Source: Salvator merianae (Eukaryota > Chordata > Lepidosauria > Squamata > Teiidae). From it: 64,000 nucleotides of DNA. The DNA lies in NCBI GenBank assembly GCA_003586115.2, contig QVOM02000034.1:130297936-130361935 (forward strand), written 5' to 3'. The notes below the pieces were generated by a model, which saw only the letters and a program-made list of their open reading frames with translations, was not told the origin of the DNA and did not search any database. The position numbers and the translations under genes are program-made. Within the stretch, counting starts at the first letter, position 1. Each line of letters begins with the position of its first letter. Shown piece by piece: positions 47,701-59,940 of the stretch.

Positions 47701-48602
47701 ATTTAGTCATTGGCATATAAAGCACTAAACAACTTGAAACCTGGAAACTTAATAGATCATAGTGCCACCATAGACTGGTAAGGTCACTGCGATGATCTGG
47801 GTAGAGCCTGCTACAGGTACCACAAGTTATTGAGTGTCATTTAGCAGCAACCCACAGCCAGGCCTTCTTTGCGATAATGGTGGCTACCCTCCAGAGTGGT
47901 TCTCCTGCTAATACTCATTAGGCACCTGCTTTTCTATCCTTTAAGCATTGTCTGAAGACCTGGTTTTTTTCACTCAGGCTTTCCTTGTGTGAATGATTGA
48001 ACTATCAAATCTTCCCTTATCTTACCTGTTTCAGCACTATTTTTAAACATCTCACCCTCTACTAGTCCCTCATATAACACAATGATTTGATTTTTTTCAA
48101 CACCTCATGTACTGCAGAACAGCATTATACATGTATTTGTCCCTTATGGAAGACTGGCCTTGAGGTTCAGTGGAGTCAGGCAGTACTTGTGGGAGAAGGA
48201 AGTGATAAAAATTCCTATTAACCAGGGGAGGAAGGGGGGAAAGCACACAAGCACAAAGCCCTACCTGGAAGAAATGAAGCATCAGGGGTGGAGGGGGAAA
48301 GGGAAAATGGAGGTGGTAACTAAGATATCTGTGGCATGGTCCTTGGGGAGACTGTGCTAACTGTCTCTGAAGATTGTAACATCCGGTGACATGAGCAGGC
48401 TGTGAGAGATGCAACATTCCAGGGAGCACACTGGGTGCACAAAATAAGTGAAATGATTCTCAGGATTTTAATAAAGTCAGTGTAATGAAGTTCTGTTGTA
48501 GTCCTGGTGGCCTAAATAGTGGAAATGACAATTTTCTGAAAATATACACCTCTTAACTAATAATTTGAAAGTGTGGAAAGGGCTAGTTCTCACTCAGTTA
48601 CT
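41746..48602. other. Intron 3, mostly unrecognised sequence
   Basis: No coding exon is recognised. Weak LINE-tail-like sequence lies at 45240-45385 (+, GGGATATTTATGAAGGGCAG), and 47760-48060 (+) resembles an L2 ORF2 C-terminus (…AFFAIMVATLQSG then FKHCLKTWFF). A (GAT)n run lies at 46862-46880. Frames at 42104-42382, 44347-44659 and 47487-47699 show no known similarity. Confidence 0.4.
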
Positions 48603-48784
48603 TTGGCCCTTTCTGCACTGGGCCTTATTCTGGATTATATCTTGGTATAAGGGATGCTGTCCACATGCTAATGCAGACTGTGACAGGCTCCAGGTGGGGC
48701 CTGATGTAGCCTGCACCAACATGCAAATGGCAGGCCCCTATTCCAAGACATAATCCAGAATAAGGCTCAGTTCAGAAAGGGTCT
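48603..48784. mobile_element. Palindromic MITE, copy A
   Basis: The left arm begins GGCCCTTTCTGCACTGGGCC and continues TTATTCTGGATTATATCTTG. The right arm ends in the complement GGCTCAGTTCAGAAAGGGTC. The arms pair for about 50 nt or more, with a further CCACATGC / GCAAATGG inner pairing. The element is about 180 bp and non-coding. It is related to the element at 57211-57384, which shares TTATTCCAGATTATATCTC and GTCCCTATTCTGG. Confidence 0.8.
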
Positions 48785-50000
48785 TAGTGGGGCTATTCAG
48801 AGAGAAGCTAACATGTAATGTTGGGAAGAGAATATTAAAATGGGCTCTGTTACAAAGAGATGTTTATAGGAGAAAGGAACCTAATAGAAAGGGTGCATAC
48901 TTCTTTTAATCTTGTTTAGATGTAAACCAACCTTGTTCAATTGCAAGCAACAAGAATACTAATATGTATGGAAATTATTTAGAATAGGAATTTACAAAAA
49001 ATAGTTAATGGCTTTTATGGTGGATATTTCAGTGGGCACTACTGATTCAGGCCTTCAAAATATTGTGAAGTGGCAACATCACTGTTTGCACGTAAAAAGC
49101 AGCTCTGGAATGGCATTTGGTATGTTCTGATTACATGCATCATTAGCTGTCCAGTAAAAGAAAAACCCTGTATTATTGTGCCCATTGTCTCATAATAAAG
49201 ACATCTGTGCACCCTCTTATTTTTGGAAACTGAAATCTTGGAGCACCTGACTTTAATGATGATTCTTCCTCTCTTTCTTCCTTTAACTCTTCTAACATCA
49301 CCTTTGGCAGGCAAAGTAGAAGTACCAGCAATTACTCGGCACATGATTAAACCAACTTCAGATCTCCACCCTAGCGTGTAATTGTGACCGTCAAACACAA
49401 TTAGCGTCTAACTAAATTTGCTTCCCAAGGGAATGCTAGGGCATGACAGAGGCATTGAATGGAAGAGTGTATCTGGAACTTAAAGATTTTTTTCATCTCT
49501 ACGATATGTATGCCTACTTCCTGTTTAGAAACTGTCTTTCAAGGAATCTTATGTCACCTGCTTAATAACAAAACTAAAATAGGCTGTCAACTGTTTAGTC
49601 GAGGACATAGGTTTTTTTTAGGTGTGTGTGTTTGGTGTGGTCATCTCCAAAGGAAGCTGCTTATAGAATATCTTTTCTGCTTGAGGCTGAATGTTTTCCT
49701 TCAACCTGGGATCAGGTATTAATAGTAATTTAGGCCACTGTAGGAGTGCAGTTACTTACAAGGGGAAGAAAGCTGCACTCAGTTTTTTGTTCTTGATAGA
49801 CATTGCTGATCTTCTTTCTTTTGTTCAGTGTTAAGTACAATGACGTTCTTTAATGATAGAAATCCAATCAAGAGACAGAACCATTTCTAACTGGTTTTAT
49901 TTGGACTTCGATGCAGAAGATAATTTGGTTCCTGTGATGGTAATTTGGTTTGCTTCCAGCTGATCAGCACTTTAACCACTTCTTACTGCTACCACCAGTT
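48785..50000. other. Intron 3, nothing recognised
   Basis: A 119-codon minus frame at 49039-49398 overlaps a stretch of balanced composition (49200-49420) that does not look like a repeat. It has no domain I recognise. Confidence 0.4.
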
Positions 50001-50190
50001 TGTTTTTGTTGAGTAACATCAAGTCATGACCAACTCCTGGGTGGCTACATAGGCACCTCTATGCAATTTTCTTGGCAGGGATACAGATGTGGTTTGCCAT
50101 TGCTTACATCTGGAGAGAGGCTGGGGATCAAACTGGTGACCTTCTGTTTTCCAGGCAGTTTGCTCAGTCTGCCACTAAGCTACATCCACT
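50001..50190 (-). mobile_element. tRNA-derived SINE, nearly full length
   Basis: On the minus strand the head is GTGGATGTAGCTTAGTGGCA (A box), followed by CACCAGTTTGATCCCCAG (B box), then the body CCATTGC/GCATAGAGGTGCC and TTGGTCATGACTTGATGTTA with an AACAAAAACAAA end. It is the same family as 15104-15325, in the opposite orientation. Confidence 0.75.
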
Positions 50191-51012
50191 CTACCTAACA
50201 AACTCTTATATCTGTATGTAAATGTTTATCTGGAGAGTAGTAAAGCATCTAAATGTGGGATGGGGACATAAAAAAGTAGAAAAATACTTAAAAATAAACC
50301 AACTTAAACAATAGTATTGGTGTAAGTAGCAAATGAAAATAGAAGGAAGTCCATGCAACTATACCTTGTAATGATTCCTAATATAGTAGTTTGCACTAAT
50401 ATAACTTGTACTACTCTTTATCTTTTCTGAAGTAGGATCCTGGCTGTAGTTTCTCAGTAGACGTCTCTTCCCGATTGTAGCAGATTGGTCCTCTTGCTCT
50501 AATATCTCCAGATGCTGTCTGTTTGCTTCCAAACTACAGGCTTTTAGCTTTTTCTGTTTCACCTCCTAAGATAATATTTTGGCTCAGTCCCGCAACAGCT
50601 CATCAACTTGTGCTTCTTTCCAGTTTACTGGCTGATTTTCTTAACTGCTTTGTTAAGTAGCCTAAATAGATCTTCTGTAGCTCTTTACGTCTATTTTTTT
50701 CTTTGGAATTCTTTTTAAAATGAACTCTAATTCCGAATCCTCCCTTTTTAAAATGGATTTCTGTACAGATCAGAATACTTAAGCTGCTCATTTCTCAATC
50801 ACAGTATTTTACCTGCTCACTTTGCAGGCAGGTCAAGCAAAATGCTATATAATTTATAAAACTCTTCAGTAGGGGATCAAAAATAATCATATCAACATTT
50901 AGCCATATAGAATGCATATTCAAACTCCATTCCTTTGCAGTTCCTAGGACCTATTTTGCCTTAAGAAAACATTTACTTAGAAATGCAGATTATCTACCAT
51001 ATGTATATATCC
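50191..51012. other. Intron 3, possible L1-like remnant on the minus strand
   Basis: Two minus-strand frames (50359-50562 and 50603-50791) are Lys/Arg/Glu/Gln-rich (KKNSKEKNRRKELQK; HLEILEQEDQSATIGKRR). Their composition and spacing are reminiscent of the linker between endonuclease and reverse transcriptase in L1 ORF2, but no diagnostic motif is present. Confidence 0.25.
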
Positions 51013-51510
51013 TTAGGATGGGGAGATTCAGGAATAATGGTTTGATTCAAGCCCATTGCTCACAGCCCTGTTCCTGTCCAAACTGGGTTCAGCTAAACTG
51101 TCCCCCAGTTTGGCTTGAGACTGAACTGATTTGGACCTGTTTGGCCATGGGGGCAATGAAGGTTTGAACTCTAACTCTACCATCTGTCTTGGGCAAAGGT
51201 ACTTTTGCTTCTAGCCTATGTTATGGGAAAGAAATCCAGTGAAAGGGTCTGCAAATGCAGTCTGACAAAACTGCACGTACTGGTTCTGGACTTTCCCCCT
51301 GGCGTTTATTTTCTTGCCTATGCCGTTGTAGGGCTGAATAAAAAACATTCTTCTTTGAAAAGTTTCTGAACTGCTGAACCCAGTTCAACTGAACTTGGAG
51401 ATAGTTTGATTCAGGGCACCCAAGTAGGAATCGGTAGAATAGAGTAGAACTGGCCAGACTGGCTCGTTCAGCACCAAGACTGAATTTTGCAGGCTTGAGC
51501 ACATCCTTAG
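51013..51510. mobile_element. Possible inverted-repeat element with TA target site
   Basis: The left end TTAGGATGGGGAGATTCAGG and the right end CTTGAGCACATCCTTAG are imperfect inverted repeats about 500 bp apart. TA is present at both ends (51014-51015 and 51508-51509). The right end resembles the ends of the element at 59941-60298. The match is modest and the boundaries are tentative. Confidence 0.4.
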
Positions 51511-52082
51511 TACATCTTCACCTGAACACGCATACCAGTGCATTCCTTCTCAGCAGAGAGCATTATTGAGCTTAATGAGGCTCATTCTTGGGTAGGTTAA
51601 TGTGGGATTGGGGATGTCAGGGCTCCAGTGCCATTGGGAAGCATTGTATTCCTGGGAGGAAGTCAGACTCAGTGGCTGCTCCCCTGGAAATACCAAGGGT
51701 ACAGGAAAGAGCAGTGATAGGAGCAGCCTGCCTGATGAAATACAAACATATCATTCTGCTCGTCTCCTCAGACTTTAGTACTTCCAAGTCAGCAGGTGAC
51801 TGAACCTGACTCCCACCCAAAAATGTGGTAAATCTGGACTATCCAATGGCATAAGAACATGGTTTTTCCTATCCATAAAAGTACCCTTACACAGTGCACT
51901 AAATAAATAAATAAAAATCTGTATAACAAATTTTTTACCTCTAAGGTGCAGCTTTCCTCAGGTTAACTATTTTGTATATTGCCTTTTAAAATAAATTTTA
52001 ATCTATGCTTTTAATGTCTTTTTTGAACACTGTCCAGAGACCACACATACCTTCAGATTTGTACATAGTTACACTGTTATTT
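51511..52082. other. Intron 3, nothing recognised
   Basis: Mixed sequence; 51895-51925 holds a short AAATAAAT run that may be a LINE tail. Confidence 0.4.
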
Positions 52083-53745
52083 TTTTTATTTATTTATTTG
52101 CATTTTTATCCCATCCTATACCCGAAGGTCTCAGAGCAGATTACAACAATTAAAACAACAACAACAAAAACATAAATGGCACACGATAAAACAGTAGCCT
52201 GAAAACAGGATGGGAAAGCTGTACATTTAGCCAAAGGCAAGGATAAATAGGTGCATCTTTATTGCTCTCCTAAAAATTTACGGTGAGGAAGCTTGACACA
52301 CCTCACAGGGAAGAGTGTTCCACAGTCTGGGGGCCACCTCTGAACTGGCCCTATCCCAGGTGCCCACCCCTTTAGCTATTGAAGGCGGTGGTACAACCAG
52401 GAGCGCCTCATCTGCAGATCTTAAGGCACGGGCAAGCTGATATGGGAGAAGACGCTCCTTTAGGTATTTGGGGCCCAAGCCATTTAGGGCCTTATAGGTT
52501 AAGGTTAACATCTTGAATTGGGCTCAGCAGCGAATTGGCAACCAATGTAGCTCTTTTAAGACCAGCATGATATGCATCCAGCCAGCTATTCCAGTCAGCA
52601 GTCTTGCTGCTGCATTCTGCACCAGTTGCAGCTTCCGAACCGTCTTCAAGGGCAGACGCATGTAAAGCGCATTACAGTAATCCAATCTGGAAGTTACCAA
52701 AGCATGGATTACTGTGGTCAGATCGTCTCTGTCCAGAAGGGGTCATAGTTGGTGAACCAGCCGTAGCTGGAGGTATGCATTCTTGGCCACCACCTCCACC
52801 TGAGTTTCACGGGTAAGCGTGGAGTCCAAGAGTACACCCAGATTCTGCACCTGTCCTTTCCAGGGCAAATCAACCCCATCAAGGGTCAGATGCCTTCCAA
52901 CTTCATGGACCCGAGACCCTGTGACACAAAGTACCTCCATCTTGTCTGGATTCAGCTTCAGTTTATTGGCCTTCATCCAGCCCTTTACTGCTTCCAGGCA
53001 CCATTCCAACACTTCAACCACCTCTCCTGATTCAGATGGCCCAGATATGTAGAGCTGGGTATCATCTGCACATTGATAACATCTCACTCCAAATCTCCTG
53101 ATGACCTCCCCCAGTGGCTTCATATAGATATTGAAAAGCATGGGAGATAAGATCAACCTCTGAGGAACCCCACACCTGAGTTTCCAGGATGACAAGCAGG
53201 AATCTCCCACAACTACCTTCTGAAATCAGCCTTGGAGATAGGAGCAGAACCCCTGTAACACAGTGCCTCCAACTCCTAAACTCCCTAGTCTCTCCAGAAG
53301 GATATCATGATCAATGGTGTCCAAAGCCGCCGAGAGATCCAGGAGAACCAATAGGGACACATTCCCCTTGTCTTTCTCCCAGAGAAGTTCATCAAGAAGG
53401 GCAACCAAGATGGTTTCTGTGCCGTAACCAGACCTGAAGCCAGATTGAAATGGGTCTAGATATTCAGCTTCTTCCAAGCATGCTTGTAGTTGAACAGCTA
53501 CAGTACTTTGTAACACCTTGCTCAAAAATGGTATGTTGGCCACAGGGTGATAGTTGTTTAAATCATCTGGATTCAGGTGGGACTTCTTGAGGAGGGGCCA
53601 TACCATGCCTCTTTAAGAGCCAGCGGGATCACCCCATCTCTTAAGGAAGCATTTACTACTCCCTGGACCCACCCGGGCATACCCTCCTCACTAGCTTTTA
53701 TCAACCAAGAAGGGCAAGGATCTAGAGGGCATGTAGTAGGTCAAA
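52083..53745 (-). mobile_element. 5'-truncated L2/CR1-type LINE (reverse transcriptase and 3' end)
   Basis: This is the longest recognisable LINE here, about 1.65 kb. In minus-strand order it contains LLKKSHLNPDDLNNYHPVAN, GFRSGYGTETILVALLDELL, LDLSAALDTIDHDILLERLG, SPMLFNIYMKPLGEVIRRFG, then CADDTQLYI, NKLKLNPDKMEVL, YLKERLLPYQ and LWNTLPCEV. These are reverse-transcriptase blocks in the right order plus the C-terminal region. The usual YADD active site reads CADD (Tyr to Cys, codon at 53070-53072), and stops and frameshifts split the frame (53226-53606, 52743-53210, 52278-52511). The 3' tail at 52083-52150 ends in (AAATA)n. The endonuclease is missing. The element is dead and antisense to ACBD6. 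Confidence 0.85.
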
Positions 53746-54134
53746 CTCTAATTATTGTTTGAATCATTTATGGTTTGTTGTAGAAATAATTATATATTTG
53801 TATATATATTGTTCTAATAAAAAAGAAGTCCTTCATTTTTATATTGAATTAAGAGATACTCATCTCAGTGTCCTAATAAGAGTTTTAATAAGTAAACTGG
53901 TTGCCCTATATTTCTCTTCAAATATGTCATTTTAGAAAAATGCACATCACACTACCACGAGTTTTTGTAGATGCTGCAAAATTCTTGTTGTCTAACTGGG
54001 GGGTTTAACCCCAACAAGCGTGGCTCATGTTGAAGGATGGTAGGAAGTATACTCCCTGGCAACATCTACATCAGTGAGTAGTTGTTATGTTTAGACTAGA
54101 GCAATTATTTTCACTTGTCTTCTTGGAAACTTCT
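53746..54134. other. Intron 3, nothing recognised
   Basis: AT-rich spacer between two LINE fragments. Confidence 0.45.
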
Positions 54135-54275
54135 AGAATCATAGGATCATAGAGTTGGAAGGGACCTCCAGGGTCATCGAGTCAAACCCCCTGCTCAGTG
54201 CAGGATTCACTGAACCATCCCAGACAGATGTCTGTCCAGCCTCTCCTTGAAGACCTCCAGCGAGGACTTCTGTTC
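54135..54275 (-). mobile_element. CR1 LINE 3' end
   Basis: AATCATAGGATCATAGAGTT followed by GGAAGGGACCTCCAGGGTCA is the reverse complement of the CR1 3' terminus, whose typical end is a repeated ATTCTATGAT. On the minus strand the last codons read SLEVFKERLDRHLSGMVQ, the CR1 ORF2 C-terminus. The copy is truncated to about 140 bp. Confidence 0.85.
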
Positions 54276-55570
54276 ATTTGCCATCATAGAGCTGTATATT
54301 TCAGAGGATTTCAAAGGCTTGCTCCTGAATTGTGGACACACAGTATAGTTCTCATTATTGCTCTGTTTAGACTGAGTCCATTCTGGACTGCATGTGGTAG
54401 TACTCCAGGAATGTTCAGGACACAGTTTTAAAAAATGTGTGTTCAGTGGCAAGGGATACAATATTCAGATCAGAACAAGAAACGCCTGTAAAAGAAATAC
54501 TAGCATTTTATCCTTGACTTTATCTTTCTTAATGTAGTACTTTGCATGATAGAAGCATCCTCTTCAGACATCTTATTGTTCAGTCATGAATTTATTTTAA
54601 TTCTGTTAGAACCTATAATTGTGTTTGAGCTGCTGTCTTTTAAAAATAAAAGATGTAGCTAAAATTGTCATGGAGGCATTGGACAGTGTGTTTAATGTGT
54701 CTGTCATTATATGTTAACCTTTGATCTGGGATACATGGCACCTCTTTTATGCATGACAACAACTTAAAAATATATTTCTTGACATCGTATATAAAGAAAC
54801 GGGAGGGGGGAAAGACAAAAATGAATTAATGATACTAGCAAATACTACCATTATCTATATTTCTCTTTCATTTGGAATACAGCTTTCAAACTTGTAGCTC
54901 TCTGGAGCACCATTGCCAGTGACAGCTAGTCAGGATCTAATTGAACCCTGAATAAAGCTATGCTTTTTATTGAAAAATGGTGTGCAATGGATGACGAAAA
55001 CTTGGCTGCATTTGTTCTGAGTGTATTCTGCTACCTAGTTCCAGATCAATCTGATTAGCCTAATTTCATCCAAGAATGTAAGAGCATTTGTTGGGTCTCT
55101 AAAGCTTGAATGAAACCTCATGATCATAATAAAGTAATAGATGTACCCTTATAGATAGGTGGCTTAGAGATAGCGATTGTTGAGCCTATAAAATGCTATA
55201 TAGTTTGTACTGAGGAATATATTAAGAGGAGAATCCTGCAAGTCACAGAAAACCTGTGAAAAACAGGAGGGAAGTTTTAAGGGGAAAACTGTGATATATT
55301 GAGAAGTATAGTAGGAAAAAAAATGATCTTGCTTTTAGTGATTATAGTTTGGTGGAAGAATTTATGCTTTACAGGTGCCTACTACATTTGCTGATAACTC
55401 TGGATAAATATCTTGGGCCTGTAGAGCTGAGATTTTTTTCCTGAAATCTTGACGAATACACTTTATGTTTCACTTCCTACTTTTCAGTATGATACACCCT
55501 GCTCCTGATTAGTAAGATACCATCAATACGATTAATATTACTATTTTAGACCAAAGTGGTTAACTAGACA
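54276..55570. other. Intron 3, nothing recognised
   Basis: AT-rich and lacking repeat ends or long open frames. Confidence 0.45.
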
Positions 55571-57210
55571 CCTGTGTATTTTCTTTTTTTATTATTTTTA
55601 TTTTATTTTATAAATTTCTTTATTTTTATTGTTCTTGTATTTCAAATATATAAAATTACAGTTTACATTACATTCTTAAGTCACTATTATTATCAAATTC
55701 ATCCTTCATTAACAGTTTCTTCTAACCTTCATGTTCTTCGACATCCTGTACTCCATCCTTCTTCTTTTTTTTTCACTGAAACTCTTCTTTCTTCTTCTTT
55801 TTTTTTTTTTACTCTTCAAATCCAGCAATCGCAAGTCCATTATCCATCTCTGGCAGAAAGTCATTAAAGAGTTTCCAGTTCCTGTAAAACCTATCAACTG
55901 TCTTAGTTCTCAAAAGATTTGTCAGTTTGTCCATCTCGGCCAACTCCATCATTTTAACTAACCAATCCGCCACCGTTGGTAATATCTCTCCTTTCCACTT
56001 CTGGGCATAAACCATTCTGGCAGCAGTTACCATATTTTGCAATAACACATTGACACCTTCAACATTATTTTCCACTATCCCCAATAGGAATAATTCTGGT
56101 CTAAAAGGAATGTTTGTCTTTAAAATTTTCTGCATAGCTATGTGAATTTGAACCCAAATTTTTTTGGTTTTTACACAAGTCCACCACATATGATAAAAAG
56201 TACCCTCATGTTTCTTACATTTCCAACATTTACTTGACATACCTTGATACATTTTTGAAATTCTGAAAGGTGTTAAGTACCATCTATACTATTCTATTTG
56301 ATCTTGCCCCATTAACCCTTATATAAGCATAATTATCTTCGTAAATCTTTTTCAACATCTCACAAAAGTTTCTTCCTAATCATGTATTATATAAAAAATA
56401 TGATTTACCATATCAAATGCTTTATAAACATCTAATTTCAAAAGGGCTAGTTTTCTTCTATTTTTATTAGCATGTTGCATTATATTAACTACATTCCAGT
56501 AGGTTCCCCTATCTGTCTGCTTTTTACAAAACCATACTGGTCTTCCATTATTATACTCAGGAGAATCTGGTCTAATTGATTACTTAGCACTTTTGTAAAT
56601 ATCTTATAATCTTGATTGCTCAAACTAATTGGCCTGTAAGATTCCAGGTACATCGAATCCCTCCCCTGTTTCTCTGTTGTAATTATCTCCGAATATCTCC
56701 ATGATTCTGGAAAACATTGTCTTATAAATATCTCCTGAAATAAGTTCTTTAAATGAGGAATTATTAACTGCTTAAAAGTTTTATTTAAAAAACTGCTGGT
56801 CCAGGGGATTTACCCACCTTCAGTCCATCTATAGCTTTTTTTTTTTTTTATCTCTTCTTCCATTATAGGACCATTCAACATATTTTGTTGTTCTCTATTC
56901 ATTTTCCTTTGAACCTCTATCTCTCCTCTCCTCACCTCTCTTTCCTCATATAGTCTTTCATAAAATCTAACCATTACCTGCCTAATCTTCTCACTCTGCA
57001 CTTCCTCTTGTCCATTTTCATTTTTTAACTTCATTATCCACATCTTTTCTTTTCTCTTTTTTTAGATATCTTGTTAACCTCTTCATAGACTTTATATCCC
57101 ATCCTTGAAATTCATTCTTAACATACATCTTTTTATTTAGCTCTTCCTCATCCATAATTTCTAGCTGCCTCTTTTTCACCTGAAGAGACTGCCTTATCCT
57201 ATTAACTCCT
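55571..57210 (-). mobile_element. L1 LINE ORF2 fragment (linker, partial RT and C-terminus)
   Basis: On the minus strand, from right to left: a linker (MDEEELNKKMYVKNEFQGWD; LKNENGQEEVQSEKIRQVMV), a partial reverse transcriptase with RPISLSNQDYKIFTK and SIIMEDQYGFVKSRQIG, then the C-terminal domain at 55809-56252 with CWKCKKHEGTFYHMWWTC and the ending AEMDKLTNLLRTK. The segment bearing the YADD active site is absent, so RT block 2 lies only about 100 bp from the C-terminal region. Stops interrupt the frame. The 3' flank at 55571-55810 is T-rich. Confidence 0.8.
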
Positions 57211-57384
57211 GAGCCATTTCTGTAGTTGGACTTATTCCAGATTATATCTCAGAATAGAGACCTGCCATCTGCATGCTAGTGCAGTAGGCCCTGGGCAAGA
57301 CCTTTCATAGTTTGTACTAGCATGTGGATAGCAGGTCCCTATTCTGGGATATAATCCACAATAAGTTCAAGTATAGAAAGAGCC
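57211..57384. mobile_element. Palindromic MITE, copy B, between L1 segments
   Basis: The left arm begins GAGCCATTTCTGTAGTTGGA and the right arm ends TTCAAGTATAGAAAGAGCC. The arms pair for about 70 nt (for example CCAGATTATATCTCAGAATA with TATTCTGGGATATAATCC). It belongs to the same family as 48603-48784. L1 ORF2-like sequence lies on both sides. Confidence 0.75.
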
Positions 57385-58300
57385 CTGTTCTTTGTTTCAT
57401 TCTTCCTATATTATCAATCGAGCAATGATATATCTTCCCTCCCAATCCTTTTTCCTCTCTCATTTTGGCCATTATTTTATTTTCAAGTGTTGTGTTTTCT
57501 TTTATTACTCCTGCTTTAATGTTATTATTGTTTATGAATTTTGCTCTACTCCAATTTTGTAACCAGTAATTAATCCCTAATTCTTAACCTAAATTTTCTC
57601 TACTTATATGGTATACTCCTATTATTATGTAGGTCTCCTAATTTTTTTGTACCCCTTTTGTTTCATTCTGTTTACTAAATCTCCTTCTATTATTTGATTC
57701 TTTTCATCTCAGTTGGAGCTAATTTAGAGTACTCTGGCATTAAGAATTTTTAAATTTTGTTCCAAATGTTAACTATTATTGTTAGTGGTCCATGACATTG
57801 TTGAGCCTTTTTCTTATCAATATGTCCAAAGAGGATAAAGTCTTTCTCCATTCTATTCAAAACCTTTTCGAATCTAGCCCATTTTTTAATATTAGACAAT
57901 TTTAACTCCAATAATTCTCAAGATTGGGGATTCCCCACCCTCCTTTTTGATGCACATTTAATACCATTTTCTCCTTCTTGGTTTCTTCCCTCCATATACC
58001 CACCAGGTAATTATTTTATCCTGTTGCCTTAGTGTTTTAATAGGTACTAGTTCTGGAAGTACTTGAAACAAATATAATAATTTTGTTATAACCATCATTT
58101 TTAACATTTACATTTTAGCTAGAATACTTGTATTTTTCTTTTTCCATCTAGTAATCTGCTTATTCATTTCTTTCCATACTTGGTTATAATTTCCTATTCC
58201 CATCTTATCCAAATTCATGCTTGCCAGCACTTAATTGTTTTATTCTTTTCCCTCCCATCTCTGTTGCATTACATTCATTTTTTGCTCAGCTCCCTTTTTG
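57385..58300 (-). mobile_element. L1 LINE ORF2 C-terminal fragment out of order
   Basis: On the minus strand, in broken frames, it reads WKEMNKQITRWKK, TKLLYLFQVLPELVPI, then GGWGIPNLENYW at about 57910-57945. These lie near the end of L1 ORF2, after the reverse transcriptase. Here they sit upstream (5' on the minus strand) of the linker and RT pieces at 55571-57210, so the module order is reversed. A second, nested or rearranged L1 copy is the simplest reading. Confidence 0.6.
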
Positions 58301-59940
58301 ATGGAGCCCAGCTGATCCATACTAGTTTGGGAGGAACCAAACACTTCCTGCAAAACCATGCTGTCTATATTTCTCACAAAAAAACCTATGTTTGTTTAGG
58401 GGACAGCACTTCTAAAGAGATCCTATATTATCTTTATTTCTTTCATCTTATAATTTCATCTAGTAGAGTTGGATAGTTCTGTAATATAAAACAGGAAAAA
58501 AAGTCTTATAAATTATATGAGCCCTAATCTTCAGCCTTGAAAAGGAAGTGAGTCCCAGTATGATATAGTTTCCATTTAGGAATTTAGCAACATTTAGCAG
58601 TGAACATTTATGTTTCAAAAGGGAGTCTTTTAACTTTCTATTAATTAAATTATAAAAAAAATCACCCTTGATCAAAGGTTATTGTGGGAACAAAGAAGCA
58701 AAAGAAAATATTAGGAAACAGGTCTTTCTCTTTGATGTTCTCCAGTTGCAATTTCTTCTTTCATTTTTCAAAAAATTAATGAAGCTTTTTCTGTACTTTC
58801 TTTAAGTGGATGCTTTTGATATTCTATCAGAGTGAGTCTTGTCAGAGTGTGGCTTTTCTAGAAAGTCTGCAGCATTCCTGGAGAAAAAAGAGATCCCTTT
58901 CAGGATGGGGTAGTAGACTTGCTCTATGGCGGTTTAGCACTTCAGCCAATTTAACATGAACATTCTCATTCTGAGTATTGAGTCATGATAAGAGATTGGC
59001 TGTTGAAGCAAAAAATCAAAGCAAAAATAGTGTTTGTTGGCAGGTCTTGATTTATTATTGAAATGCACTATGAACATGATATCAGACACTCCTTCACTTA
59101 GATTCAGAAAGGGGAAGGAATTGACTTCTTCACTATCTTTTGAAACACATGCATAAGAGGAGCTTTTTGTTTGAGTACTTTTCCAGTATAAGGATGTTGC
59201 ATTTTCCTCCTCTGACTTGGAAGGCTCCAGCTTAACAGCTTTGGAGGTGCAGCACAATGCTTTGCTCTGCTGGAATCTGTGGTAGGAAAAAGAGGCTGTG
59301 ATTTTTTAAAAAGTCCCCTTCATTAAAGATTGGTACAGAGCTCCTACTCCTGTTTTAAATTCACTGTGAAAAAGACTGCTGCTAAAAAAATTAGAGGAGT
59401 GCATTTTACTGCAAGTCTAAATGCTATGCAGCTTGTAGAAGAGATTTTACCTGAGTAGCATTCACTGGAGTTCCAGTGCTTGCAGGAGTAGAGTGAAGCT
59501 CCACTTTTAAATGGAATGCATTCCTCTGGGCCTGCAGAACTTCCCTGGTCCCATGTAGGGTTTAGAAAAGGACAAGGAATACCAAGGCCATCTCCAGTCT
59601 TGCAGTATTTTGGTGCTTTTCAGAACAATAAAACGCTGCCAGGCTTAATGAAGTGCATTGTGGTTTGTTGATGACATTGTATCATGCGTGGTGATGGAGT
59701 TCTGCCCTGACCTCATGAATTCTGGAAGACTGGGGAGATACTGCTTAGCACAAGTAAATGATCCTCCTTGATGCAGGAATCCACTAAAGGCATGTGGCTA
59801 AACACTGGGCTTCTTTTAGAGGTTGAAATGGCCAGATACTCGTTTGGAAACAACTTCTGAGTTCTGCTATTATGGAGTCTTCAACCTCCGTGATGCTTGG
59901 GACTGTCCAGGTTTTGTTATGCAGTGTGAAAGTGTCCAGA
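58301..59940. other. Intron 3, nothing recognised
   Basis: AT-rich. The 107-codon minus frame at 58934-59257 has no recognised similarity. Confidence 0.45.

Noticed and set aside
52743..53606. 155- and 126-codon minus frames as host genes
   Set aside because: Their motifs are those of a LINE reverse transcriptase, so they belong to the L2/CR1-type element.
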